A stretch of DNA of 20,702 bases from Paramacrobiotus richtersi (Eukaryota; Tardigrada; Eutardigrada; Parachela; Macrobiotidae). The notes under the pieces are model-generated. The model did not search any database and was not told the DNA's origin. It saw only the letters and a list, made by a program, of their open reading frames with translations. Positions 8,818-18,571 of the stretch are shown one piece after another. The stretch covers positions 1 through 20,702 of the forward strand of contig JAQGAU010001194.1 of NCBI GenBank assembly GCA_034698045.1. Direction: 5' to 3'. The position numbers and the translations under genes were made by a program. How positions within the stretch are numbered: position 1 is the stretch's first letter; every line of letters starts with the position of its first letter.

Positions 8818-10488
8818 CTAAAATACAATCACGGTCATGATTTCGTCTAATAAAGCAACCATATTTCGTGGCACATTCGGAGCTACAATACGGAAATCTT
8901 CGGCTCGGTCTATTGACCGCTCCACATGAATCCTCCAACGTGCAATATTGAAGGACCGGTGCATTTGAGCCGCAGTAAGCTGGGCCTGATGACCAAGGAA
9001 ATCTGGCGTCATTACCGTGATGCCGCGATGCGCTTCTAGTGGCGGAAGTCTAAATCCCTTTTCGGCCAATATGACGTCGCCGCGCTGCAGGCCAGGTCGC
9101 GGCGTCCAGTTGATCTAACAGCCCGCTGCACCCTAAACTAGCTTCATAACTAATTGATCCCAGATAACCGCCGGACATCGAGCTGATTTTGCCAGCGGGA
9201 GTAATTCCGATTAGGAACTTCGCTGTACAGTGATGTTTGTAATTGGAGAGAGCAAATGACTGAGTTCCCGAGTGAAATAGTCTGTCTATAAAAATTTCAA
9301 AGCAGTTCCCAATAATTCTAACGTCAGTGTATCCTGACAGCCGAAATCCTTGTGGTGCGTCCAGGAGAACAGTTCTCGAGAAGGGAAGAAATTCAGCCTC
9401 CGAATGACAAGAACCATAGCATTTATCCACATAGAGAATTTTTTCGACACAGTAGACTGATGGACTTTGAATAGAATACCCAAAAACTCCATTGTCCGAC
9501 CCATGCGCAGCTTGAAAAGGACCATCAAGAACTGGTCTTCAACGGATAGTTTCCGGCGACCTGGGCGCACATTGCTAGTCTTCTGTCCTTTGTAGCACGA
9601 AGCCGTGATAGCTAGGGCAAAAATGTCGCAGAGATCGGCGAAGGCTTCGTATTTAGTTTTTCCAGTCATTCTACGGAAAACTTCATCTTTGCAAATTTTG
9701 TTTGACGAGAGTTTTTGCGCAGTAATACATGGTTCTTCGGTTTTTATGAACAGCTTCCGCTCCAAATCCATGATTCTGTCATCTCTCAGCTCGATTTCTG
9801 CCTCTAGATCCAAAATTCTTGCGTTTGAAAGACACAGCTGCAGCTCTAAATCTTCGATTCTTTGCTGCATTTCTCCACCTAGAGTCCCTAAAGGAAAGCA
9901 AAACTAATCATTTCGGGTTTTTTTTCCAGGCAGTACTAACGCAACCTATGTTCATAACAAAAAATGAGTTAAAAGAGATACCTTCTTCAGGCGTATGCGC
10001 GTTAAGATCCATCGAGAAAAAGCTGTCGTTCAAATCGAGCTCGTTCTCGGCGCACGTTTCTTCTTCTGTCGCGAAAAACCAGATGTTAAACCTAAAAAAA
10101 TCACCGTCAACACCATTTCAACTTCCCGCGTGATGTTCCGTACGTTAAAATGAGGAATTATTCGCGAACCTCTGTGAAAGACTGGCTTTTATTTACCTTC
10201 TGTTCGTTTTCGTTTGTTTTCCATGCCGAGTAACGAAGTGACGCTCCCTTTTTTTTAGTCTTGGTCGCCCTTTCGTGTGGTCCGCGTAGCAGTTTTTCGT
10301 GAAGTGATCAGAACAAATGATATCGTTTTTCGTCGGACTCCAGCTTCCGCGACAGACGAACCGTATCCACTGTCCTCGAGTAACACTGAGCTTACAGCTG
10401 GTAAAGCGTGGAAACTATGAGGACCTTCAGAGCTACAGTTCTGCCCACTCGAGTTGTTGTTACAACCAGGAACACAACATCGAACCAT
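8818..10488 (-). pseudogene. THAP-domain DDE transposase, ISL2EU type (broken)
   Basis: Exons 10488-10197, 10091-9982 and 9887-8818, with introns of 105 and 94 bp (phases 2 and 1 agree). The THAP zinc-binding DNA-binding domain starts at the Met: MVRCCVPGCNNNS, FHALP, then in another frame QWIRF, WSPTKNDIICSDHF and GRPRLK (C2CH plus the C-terminal part). An acidic linker and coiled coil follow (repeated LE/ID heptads from MQQRIEDLEL). Then comes the HTH (LSVEDQFLMVLFKLRMG ... HQSTVSKKF), then the DDE_Tnp_4 catalytic part: SNYKHHCTAKFLIGITPAG, GDVILAEKGF and RIHVERSIDR. Breaks: a frame change in THAP, one near 9340 and one near 9080. The first Asp site reads IIGNCFEI (family IIDCTEI) and the second reads AEKGF (family ADKGF or ADRGF), so catalysis is lost. 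The final Glu is kept. Confidence 0.88.
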
Positions 10489-10740
10489 GATTATAGTCGG
10501 TGATTAGCAAACAGAAGTAAAAGGAAGACCTGGGCGAGAATAGACAGGCTTGCACAGACAGCTAGAAAATACAACTAAAGTTGTATTCTCTCAACGTCGG
10601 TCCGGTCGCCAACTGGACCAAATTTTTTGGTCATCAAAACTGTGTTTTCGTCTCGAAATAAACATTTAGCCTATTGTGTCCAGCTTTTTTGTGTTATAGA
10701 ATAATGCTTACATACTGCTCATGTTTTTTTCCACTAGACT
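10489..10740. other. Region upstream of the transposase, with a small palindrome
   Basis: No coding content. AATACAAC and GTTGTATT form a perfect 8-bp stem with a TAAA loop at 10568-10587. CCAACTGGACCAAA follows at about 10609 and is echoed by CCAACTGGTCCGAAA at about 10772. This is where a right transposon end would be expected, but no match to the left side was found. Confidence 0.4.
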
Positions 10741-11400
10741 CGCTGAGGTTATCAAGTTTTAACGAAGAAAACCAACTGGTCCGAAATTGGTCCGGCTACA
10801 GTACGGCTGGTCGGTAACTTCGATTTTGCTGTGGGTTTCCGGGTTGGCAGTTACGCTTAAATCGCTGTCGGTTATGCAACGGTTCCGGTTTTTTTGGCCT
10901 ATGGCTCGCCCTATTTTTAGCCGCATAAAGTCTATAAGCAGTGCCAAAAAATCCGTTAGTGGGTCGGCTGTGCGCAACAGCAAGGACAAGTTTAAGGCTA
11001 GTACCCTGGCATTTCGGACCTTTCGCGGGCGATTTTTTGCGTAACTGACGTATATGCTACAAAAGGCTGCTACGTTGGTTCTAATAAACAAATGGTTGGT
11101 CTAAAACTGCAAAAAAACAGTTTAGTGCGCGCAGCTGCCGGTTCAGTCACTAGACCGGCAAAAAGTTTAAACAGAAATGTGCGCCTGAAAAAGCACGTTT
11201 TGACCCAATTTGGATACAAATTGGTTCGGTAGGTGCGTATTCGACGAGCCGTCGTTCTGACACCAACATCGCAATATAAAATATTTCTTTTAAATTTGTA
11301 GGAATTTTTCAAAATATTTAAAACGCTATAACTTTTTGACCCGGTGACCAAGGCGGACCATTTTGGTTCAGAATGCGCACAATCGCTGGCTACGTTTTAC
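10741..11400. other. Non-coding stretch, possible old repeat
   Basis: ORFs of 85-110 codons overlap on both strands with no recognisable content, so I treat them as chance. CCAATTTG and CAAATTGG form a perfect 8-bp stem at 11205-11224. Several TTGGTCC and ACCGGC words recur in both orientations, which suggests remains of an inverted-repeat element, but no clean ends were seen. Confidence 0.3.
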
Positions 11401-11546
11401 CAGATGTCAAGACTTCAGATTGGAACAAACTCCGCTTTTTAAAGCTGCAAATTGTCATCTCGGACCTTACGGTGAAAACTGGCTTTTGCTGCAATGTGTC
11501 GGTTCGGAAATTGCACAAGAAGCAATGCAGTGCAGCTGCCGCGAAT

Positions 11547-11589
11547 CAAGAGCATATTCATACGTACATTATCAATGAATATGCTCTTG
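11547..11589. repeat. Perfect 15-bp inverted repeat
   Basis: CAAGAGCATATTCAT at 11547-11561 and its exact reverse complement at 11575-11589, with a 13-base loop. Confidence 0.9.
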
Positions 11590-11680
11590 CGCGAATCCTG
11601 TTCCAGATCAGGGCATGCGATCAAGCCGGCTGTGTGAACAGCGCTGCTACCCTGAAGCGCAGCATGACTGAATCGGACGC

Positions 11681-11726
11681 GCCTCTCAGAGCCCCTTGCC
11701 GCATACGCAAAGGGGCTCAGAGAGGC
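11681..11726. repeat. GC-rich hairpin, 16 paired bases with one mismatch
   Basis: GCCTCTC, a mismatch and GAGCCCCTT (11681-11697) pair with AAGGGGCTC, a mismatch and GAGAGGC (11710-11726) around a 12-base loop. It lies about 90 bp from the perfect inverted repeat. Confidence 0.85.
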
Positions 11727-11749
11727 TAGTCCCACTCAGTCTCGCCTGC

Positions 11750-12940
11750 ACCGAGAGATGCCCGTCGATCTCACAATTGTCAGTCTGACTGGCTGAATTT
11801 CAATCTCTGCATCTACCAGTACCATTTTCTGCTTTGTTGCCGGAGCATTCTGACCAGCACAGCTGATGCGCTTTTGCGGTCAGTGTTCAAATAAATACAT
11901 GTCCTCACATCAAGCGGCCATCCATTCTCAGACAGCTGTACAGACTACAGCGATTCTCATACGCAGCAGCCACATATAAGTTTATCGAGTCAGTTTTCGC
12001 CTGCTACGCTTTAGAATTTGTTGTAATTTTTTGCGGATATCGTATTTTCTCGATAATTACATGTTTAGATAGAAGACAGCACGCTCTACCAGCTCCAGGA
12101 ACTTAGATTTCATGAATTAACCGCCGGAGTTTCCCATTAAGTACGTTTCTTTCTCAAATAATTCAGTAGTTTATCCAAACCTGTTGAAGTTTCCTGATAA
12201 ATGGACATACTAGTATATGACATTGTGATGATCTTTCTGACCCATACCCAACCCGGAGGTAGTATGTTCCTGAATTTCTGACATACCTTCAATTGAAGCA
12301 ACAACATTTAAATACAGCCTTACTTTGCTTTGTGTGGCCTGTATATTGTTCTTCGAAATTGGCTCATTGGCAGTTATTACGCATAGTTCTGATGGTTTGG
12401 GTACAACATGTATTGTTCTACAAAGTTTGCTCCATTAATCAGTGCGCCTGACAATATTAATGCTCAATAAAGATTTAGTGGTATCGAGAAGCTAAAAGAT
12501 TTCGCCATAAACAAACAGTCTCAGCTTACTCTAACGGTTAAACAGTTAAGTGAGTTAGCATCGTTAAAACATGATTTTGTGATGTAGTGTCTGAAGCATA
12601 ATTATTCATGTTGTGAAAGGGAATACACGTAGAAACAGACGGTAGTATCACAGTTGCCAAGTGCAGCATTAGCAGTAAGCAGCCGACTTGTGAATGGCAC
12701 ATGTACATGCATAACTGCATTCGCGGGAAAATTCATGCATTACAGATTCTTATCCCTTAATCCACTACCAGAAAAATGGCAAGTTACTTAATTTCAGTTT
12801 GCACGTCGTTGTTCTTTAACAGTGGGTGAAAATAACACTATAATTGGTGCACGTCGTGTTTGTGGAGGTGGTCATGTAGCCAAAACGTTGAGCTAGATAA
12901 AACCGCGTAGCTCTTCAAAATTTTCAGTAATTTTTGTTTG
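11750..12940. other. Intergenic, no gene seen
   Basis: AT-rich, with no ORF above about 60 codons and no domain or repeat recognised. The last part leads into the Ig-domain gene. TAGATAAAAC at about 12893 is a possible weak TATA box for it. Confidence 0.4.
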
Positions 12941-12944
12941 AACC

Positions 12945-13790
12945 ATGTTCAGAGCGCTGTTTTGGAGTGTCTGTTGCTTACTGATGACGACCCTGGGTAG
13001 TTTTGTCGGTGGTTGCGCAGTGGAGAATCGACACGTCAGCACCAGTCACAAGGGTAAGTTGCATATATATAATACCGCTCCCGGCGCTCCGTCAATCATC
13101 AGCGGCCACAATCACCAGAAAACAGGACAACGATCAATCACCATACACGCCAGGGTCACACAAACTGGAACCGCAGCGAACTGTAAAGCGCTCGCTGTTC
13201 GTTCGTGGGTTTATACTCTGTTCTGCAGAATCTGTATAGTTCTATTTCGGTGTTTCTGGTCTCTGGAACGTGACCGCCACGGTTGTGGTTGTAGTTAACC
13301 TTTCTACGCGCGACGTTACCCAGTGGCATGCCGGTCAGTACGACTGCATCCAGGGCGGGACAGTCATGGCCAAATATCTGGTTGCGCCAAGGTATCCGAC
13401 CAGGGATATATTCCTTCCGCCCATGGAGGACGTCAATGTGCGAGGGAATTGAACTACTTTGCCGCGCTGCATTGTTACACCCAGTTTGACGTCCTAGCCT
13501 CATTCGGGTCGCATCAGAATCGCTTTATCTGGCTCCTGGACGACCATGTGCTCTATGCTCCGCCGACGCATCCCTTAGCGCAGCGCGTCCCTTCGACGAG
13601 GATCCTGGGTTTCGGATACACGCTTAGCTGGCTGACCAACCCTTTTGATACCTGCGCATGTCGTTCCACCCTAGGATTGATCACGTGCCGGCAAAGTCTG
13701 TGGGCCGCATCCGATGCTTATTCAAAATGGAATCCTTCCTCAATGAGTGGATCGTCCAAACTGTTAATTTGCATTCGATTAGTTGCGACT
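12945..13790 (+). CDS. Secreted or cell-surface immunoglobulin-domain protein, partly frame-disrupted
   Basis: The first exon (12945-13053) encodes a signal peptide (MFRALFWSVCCLLMTTLGS) and a short mature stretch, and ends at a strong GTAAGT donor in phase 1. From an acceptor at about 13239 the sequence encodes the back half of an Ig domain: GLWNVTATVVVVVNLSTRD, then the hallmark AGQYDC (D-x-G-x-Y-x-C pattern). The next part (13440-13650) is in another frame and looks like the front of a second Ig domain: ALHCYTQFD, then FIWLLDDHVLY with the core Trp. A third frame (to about 13770) gives VGRIRCLFKM, like its closing Cys strand. Exon one and the Ig exon do not share a phase, so an exon is probably missing from my model. 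The two frame changes point to a decayed gene or assembly indels. Ligand and role unknown. Confidence 0.5.
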
Positions 13791-13894
13791 GTTGCGGACG
13801 GACCTGTTATGCTGTACGAAATAGTATATCATTAATATTTCATTTCATCTGCACCATTTTACGTCCATTAAGCCGTATGCAGTGTGTGTAGTTC

Positions 13895-14335
13895 GCACGA
13901 TTGTAGATGATACATTTCCGGATCGCATAGTAGGTAATCACCACAACGATAACATCGTCCAACGATTTAGAAGGGTCTTCATTATGTACTTGTTGTGTCA
14001 TAGAACATTAAGAGCAATAACGTTTCGGCCCGCGCTGATCATGAGGGTCTGACTCGGACTTTATTATTTGCATTTATCTTTACAAGTAACGCGCACGGCA
14101 CACAAACTGATTTAATTCATCTTTTATCAAATTCTTCAAAGCAGATTTCTGATAACGCTACGTCGTATCTAAATTTTTAGCACGTTTATCTTATTTATGT
14201 GTTTAATGGTTATCAACAGTTTGATTTATTCTATCTGTTTGGTCTTGTTTTATTGTAGCTACCTATTGCCTTCTTATATTGCTTAACCCTTTGCATGTAC
14301 TTCTGTTTAAGTTTTTAATTGATTTTGGTGTTTAG
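13895..14335. other. Intergenic, no gene seen
   Basis: AT-rich, with no useful ORF and no repeat recognised. Confidence 0.4.
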
Positions 14336-14550
14336 ATGTCGAGGTTTAGCGAACTGGGTTAGTGGCCATCGTTTCGCCCCCGGCGTTCGATCCCGGGCAG
14401 GTGAGAGGTTAAAATACAACAGGTTATTCCTTTCACAACCAATGCGCTGGCGCTCGCAGACGACTACGTCTGAAAAGTTGGCATCCCAAACGATGCACTA
14501 CACTGGACGTTCACAACCGGCACTAACGCAGTGTTGCTTTAATAACTAAA
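14336..14550 (+). mobile_element. tRNA-derived, SINE-like sequence
   Basis: TAGCGAACTGGG (14347-14358) resembles an RNA polymerase III A box. GCGTTCGATCC (14383-14393), about 36 bp on, is close to the B box GGTTCGANTCC. CCGG and CCGG arms flank the TTCGAT loop, as in a T arm, with one mismatch. The anticodon arm is not well formed, so this is not a functional tRNA. A tail of about 150 bp follows and runs into AGTAAGTAGTAAAT sequence. A diverged tRNA pseudogene is the alternative. Confidence 0.4.
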
Positions 14551-15290
14551 AGTAAGTAGTAAATCTTAATTATTAAGGCTTTTGTGGCTTTTGCGACAAA
14601 TAATTAAGTAAATAGTAAGCCGCTGGCGAAAGCAGATAGTAAATAGTCACTGAATATTAGAAGTGCTGCTTTGAAAATATTGAATAGTAAGTAAAATGAA
14701 CAATCTGTCAGTCACCCATTACAACATTTAAGACAAGTCTTTTACTATCCAGCAACAGCCATGAAGCAAAACAATGCCGCCGATGTGACAAAGTCATTGT
14801 TCGAAACTGGACATGATACGTCCTAAGTACAGTGAACCGGGAGCAGCGCCATTTCTATTCACAACAGGTAAACAGCGTTCCTGTTTCACCCTCCAGCAGA
14901 CGTTGATTACCTGTAAAAGTTGATTTATTTGAATTTCTTTTCTCGTTTCGTCGTTTTGGCTGATTTTACATTAACGGATATCGAATTTCAGTCCAGGAAA
15001 TGCTACTTATTTTACGTTTTGACTATGGTAGCAGGTTTTATCCTTGGATAATTTTAAGCGAACAAAATAACTGAACAAATTAAAATGCTGATCACGTTTC
15101 CGAATAGTAACCGATATTATAATATTTATAATTATTAAGTGAATAGTAAGCGGTTGCGCAAAGAAATAAATATTACGTAAATAGTAGACATAAGAATGGT
15201 GCGATAGTAAATATTAAGTAAATAGAAAAGGCTGAAAAATTGAGGATATTAACTAGTAACAGGCGTCGAAAAGTGATAGTAAAAACAACA
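14545..15290. repeat. Cluster of ATAGTAA-type motifs in two related blocks
   Basis: ATAGTAA or a one-base variant occurs about ten times, in blocks at 14545-14700 and 15100-15290. The blocks share a longer string, AATTA..AAGT.AATAGTAAGC followed by a TGGCG or TTGCG word and AAAG (about 14600 and 15132). They could be the ends of one element or scattered copies of a short repeat. The 400 bp between them shows no gene. Confidence 0.55.
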
Positions 15291-16230
15291 CTGCACTAAC
15301 GTCCCTCCATAAGGTCTCTTTCCTTTTTAATAAAGAATTTATTTTTAGAACATTTTTTGAGGATTCTGTTGTTAACCCAAAGAAAGAGGTCTCACTACGA
15401 AGCCTGGATTGTTTAAAGATCGTTTGGCATCTCTGAAGCATTTCAGAAAATCTTTACAGACTCAACGCATAAATGCAGCAAAACTGCGGTCTTTAAACAG
15501 TTGTACCGTTTTGACGGGCATCGCGCTCCATACACTACCGCATTAACAATCCTTAGATTTACTTTTAGGAAATAAGACGAAACAAAACTTTCGTTTGGCA
15601 AAAAGCATTTAGTATACGCTTTAACTGCTACGGCACTGGTGTTGTTGTGTGCTTTCTGTAGTTTCTGCATTAATATTGATGTTTCGTTGTCGGAACCAGC
15701 TCAGATATGGATGGCTGTGTTTTGGCAGCATCTGTGGTAATGCTATTCTCATGCATAAGGTTCTGTACGGTTCGTTCGACACGGAACATGGCAGTAGAAA
15801 ATTATTGCGACCGTGTTATGCAACGTCGGAATTTGGAAACATTTTTCTATTTCAGAAACATGCGCACTCATTTTCTGTTCTGCCATGCAGCCTCAGTTGT
15901 GTCGCTAACAAGTCCGCATTGTGTGTAACTGGCACAAAAGCCGTTGATCATCGGTCCTAACGAATGACAGTGTTGTTCATGGTTGTGTCACTGTCGGTCG
16001 GCTCCAGCATGCTTAAATACGTAGTGCCAAGAAAACACTCGGTTTGATAAACAAAGCCGGAAACCTGCCAGGTGTCATTCAGCTTTGTGACACGTACAAC
16101 GTTCACACTCAACTTCCGGGCAGATACATAACTTCTTTGATATGCCTCACACTGTTAGTTCTTATGCAACTATGAAAGCATTCATCGATCCAAAGTGTCC
16201 AGTACGTTGCCTAAGCGTATCTTGATATTA
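15291..16230. other. Intergenic, no gene accepted
   Basis: Short ORFs occur on both strands (for example 15649-15960 plus and 15443-15670 minus). They overlap each other and lack domains, splice context or promoters. Confidence 0.35.
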
Positions 16231-16232
16231 CA

Positions 16233-16242
16233 TATAAAAGGC
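16233..16242 (+). promoter_or_regulatory. TATA box of the small secreted peptide gene
   Basis: TATAAAAGGC is a near-ideal TATA box 144 bp upstream of the ATG. Transcription would be expected to start about 30 bp downstream, leaving a leader of roughly 110 bases. Confidence 0.6.
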
Positions 16243-16376
16243 TCGAGTTAGCTTTTTGAGACCGTGCGAAAAGGTTTTGCAGTAAAGCACGCTCGTATAA
16301 CAGATCTCAGCGCTGTACTTAGCATCCGCATCCATCCTAGTAAAAAACCTGTCTACCGCGAACGACCGACTTTGCC

Positions 16377-16610
16377 ATGCGATTCAGCATCTGCCTGCTT
16401 TTTTGTGTGCTTATCTCCTTTGCTGTAGCTGACAAGGGCAAGTCTCCAACAAAAATCAGCAATGTGTCCAAAAACAGCACACTCGTCTCTGCATCCAACT
16501 CCACATTGCCGAAGCAGCAACCATTTACCATCGACATAAAGGAATCTGCAGTGCTAAGACCCCAAAAGGTTGACACAGACCCTGGACGGTGTCCGAAGTG
16601 CGGAAGGTAG
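16377..16610 (+). CDS. Small secreted peptide, 77 residues, ending in CPKCGR
   Basis: Family not recognised. A clear signal peptide (MRFSICLLFCVLISFAVA) with likely cleavage after Ala18 leaves about 59 residues. The mature part is hydrophilic and rich in Ser, Asn, Thr and Lys, with three N-glycosylation sites (NVS, NST, NST), then a proline-containing stretch and a C-terminal CPKCGR. The only two mature cysteines form a CxxC pair, which could be a redox-type disulfide or half of a metal site. A terminal Gly-Arg is also what prohormones use for C-terminal amidation, though here it is the protein's own end. It is a single exon, with an ideal TATA box upstream and ATTAAA about 80 bp after the stop. 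It looks intact. It could be a secreted effector, a glycopeptide or a neuropeptide-like precursor. Confidence 0.65.
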   Translation: MRFSICLLFCVLISFAVADKGKSPTKISNVSKNSTLVSASNSTLPKQQPFTIDIKESAVLRPQKVDTDPGRCPKCGR

Positions 16611-16688
16611 CAAACTGTATAGTGGAGGCGGCATACTCGCACATACCCGTATGCCAATATGAAATATCCAGCGTTTTACTTTTAGTCA

Positions 16689-16694
16689 ATTAAA
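16689..16694 (+). terminator. Polyadenylation signal of the small secreted peptide gene
   Basis: ATTAAA about 80 bp past the stop codon, the common variant of AATAAA. Confidence 0.4.
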
Positions 16695-16699
16695 AACTA

Positions 16700-18070
16700 A
16701 CTAGGTGAACGGTTGTTTTAATTTAAAACCCTAGAACATATACAGTCATAAACAGTAGAGATGTTTGCTGTCTATGAGCATAATGGGCTGCGTCCCGTAA
16801 ACCGTATAAAAATTGCAAGAATTCTGGCTGGCGCTGTAAACCTTTAGAGTATTCGGTATTTCGCAAAATTAATGGTTACCATTCGACGATGCGTGGCGAG
16901 GCGGGGCCTTCTGCACCGAACTCGAACAGACTGGCGTGCAGTGCATTTTCGTCTACGGGTTGGACACGGAAGTTAAAACGGGGTCTTCGCTTGCAACGTC
17001 ATGAATAACTTCGGTAGTTACGCTTCACCACACGATACCGGCCACAACGTGTGCAACATTGGTAACCTATTAAAAACCTTATACCCGTTCCTACGTGACG
17101 GAAACCGCGCTCCGCGAAAGGTCCCGATCCTAGGCTCATCTAGCCGTTCACTGTACTCTAGAGAAGAGTGGGATGTTGGAGCTAGTTAGCAAAGCTGGCT
17201 TCAATTATGCAGCCTGAAAAGTGCAGGAAGTCGTGTATTTAGGTTTACGCCGCTTTCTGCGCTGTTCTTGCTATTCCAGTTGACTTTCAGGGTCAATTAG
17301 GCTGACGACATCGTAGATCAGGACGTACGTTTTCAGCATACTTTTCAATCGGTAAAGCAGCCAGGCGCAGTGCCGCAGGGATAAAAAATGTTCCTGGTGC
17401 TATACAGTAGTCTCACTTCGGCCCCTGATCGTTCGTGTCAACGTATTCACGCTGTGCTTACTATTGGGCACCTACAGAACTGCAAGGGGAAGGTGTAACT
17501 ATTCTCCAACTGCACACGAGCATGCTGCTTTGCACATGACCTTTCATGATTTTGTTCTACCGCGCTTCATCGAAGAAATGATTATCTAACGTACTGAACA
17601 TTATCAGAGATGTTATTACTCAAACATTAGTAGGGGATATGAATAGCCATGCATCAGCAAACTAACAGTAAGTTAATCGGGAAACCACCAATGTGCGAAC
17701 GCGCTGTGTATATATACTGTAATATATTCGTCTGACCGGGAAGAATTCATCGTCCTTACGCCAAGGGAGCTTCCTCTCGTGTAACCACGTACTCTAGCTG
17801 TATTAGATGGCGGAAGAGGAATTTGACTAGTTTTATTTGTAGTTTCTTTTGTTCCAGGTGGGCCAGAAAGCCTCCGGGGAAATGGTGCGCTGGAAGCGTT
17901 CAGTATGTATTCCATGACTCTTGATGGATCCCCGCGGCCACGCGATTAGTCAGCAACATACAGTATACTGTTACATTTTTTTGATGGCACTATGTGTTCT
18001 GTAAGCTAATGTAATTATTAGCTTTCTTTAACATTTAACCAGCCTTGTGATGCGTGTAATGTGTATAGAT
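16700..18070. other. Intergenic, only weak coding hints
   Basis: A plus-strand frame at about 16876-17004 reads GVQCIFVYGLDTEVKTG, faintly like the C-terminal part of LCAT-type acyltransferases, but no other part of such a gene was found. A minus-strand ORF at 17673-17915 has natural-looking, proline-rich disordered composition (RLSGPPGTKETTNK) but no good acceptor in front of it. Neither is accepted as a gene. Confidence 0.3.
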
Positions 18071-18073
18071 ATT

Positions 18074-18418
18074 TCATGTAATATATGACATCGAGATCTG
18101 TACCACAATTAAGCGCAAACGCGCCAAGTGAATTGCATTAGGGATGGATGTGAACATATCGCCCGATGCCGGCGGTCCTTCTGTTTGCACATAATTTAAA
18201 TGATGCGAAGAGCGCGAGAGCACGACTCCCATGAGTACCACATTGGCCGCGGTGGGTAATCGATGAGCAAAAGTGAGAAAACAGAATTTCGATATCAAAG
18301 CTCCAGACAGGCGGTTATAGGATTGCACAGTTGTCTCGCAAAGTTTCATCAGAAAACCGACTGAACGATGACCTTTAGAAAAAAACATGTACTTGTACGC
18401 TAATAACCGCTTGTACAA
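18074..18418 (-). pseudogene. Possible receptor-like coding fragment
   Basis: A 114-codon ORF on the same strand as, and just downstream of, the chemoreceptor gene. Its middle (LMKLCETTVQSYNRLSGALI) resembles the helix that follows the LxxLCxxxxxxN pattern in insect gustatory receptors. No flanking exons could be fitted. It may be the remnant of a tandem receptor copy, or chance. Confidence 0.2.
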
Positions 18419-18571
18419 GAAACTATTATCAGTCGCGTTTCCACGTGCGCAGAAGTTTCATTCCTGGCAACTGGATTAGAAACACCGGTGTTTAGGCTGG
18501 CGCATGCAGTCGCGAGAAGGTCGATCGGCACGGGCTCCAGAACACTCGTCAAAACAAGTCAAGGGAATGTA

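Larger units (their letters stand above)
6621..10488 (-). mobile_element. Degraded ISL2EU-type DNA transposon core
   Basis: Two genes in the same direction, a THAP + HTH + DDE transposase followed by a YqaJ exonuclease, are the known gene set of ISL2EU transposons (eukaryotic relatives of bacterial IS4/IS5-type elements). Both genes are broken and two catalytic Asp positions of the transposase are changed, so this copy is not autonomous. I found no terminal inverted repeats or target duplication, so the limits given are those of the two genes. The element may extend left to about 2800 if the convergent JmjC gene belongs to it. Confidence 0.8.

Noticed and set aside
10759-11091. Overlapping ORFs of 110 (minus) and 85 (plus) codons
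   Set aside because: Open on both strands without domains or splice context. Treated as chance.
11439-11735. ORFs over the hairpin region
   Set aside because: They cover the inverted repeats on both strands and show no protein-like features.
15649-15960. 103- and 73-codon plus-strand ORFs with hydrophobic starts
   Set aside because: They overlap in different frames, with no promoter, splice sites or domain. The hydrophobic start alone is not enough.
16876-17004. Frame resembling the C-terminal part of an LCAT/PLA2G15-type acyltransferase (YGLDTEV)
   Set aside because: Only one short match. No serine motif, no Asp/His region and no consistent neighbouring exon.
17673-17915. 80-codon minus-strand ORF as a last exon of the receptor gene
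   Set aside because: The receptor already has a well-fitting last exon with a stop at 18572, and this ORF lacks a usable acceptor.
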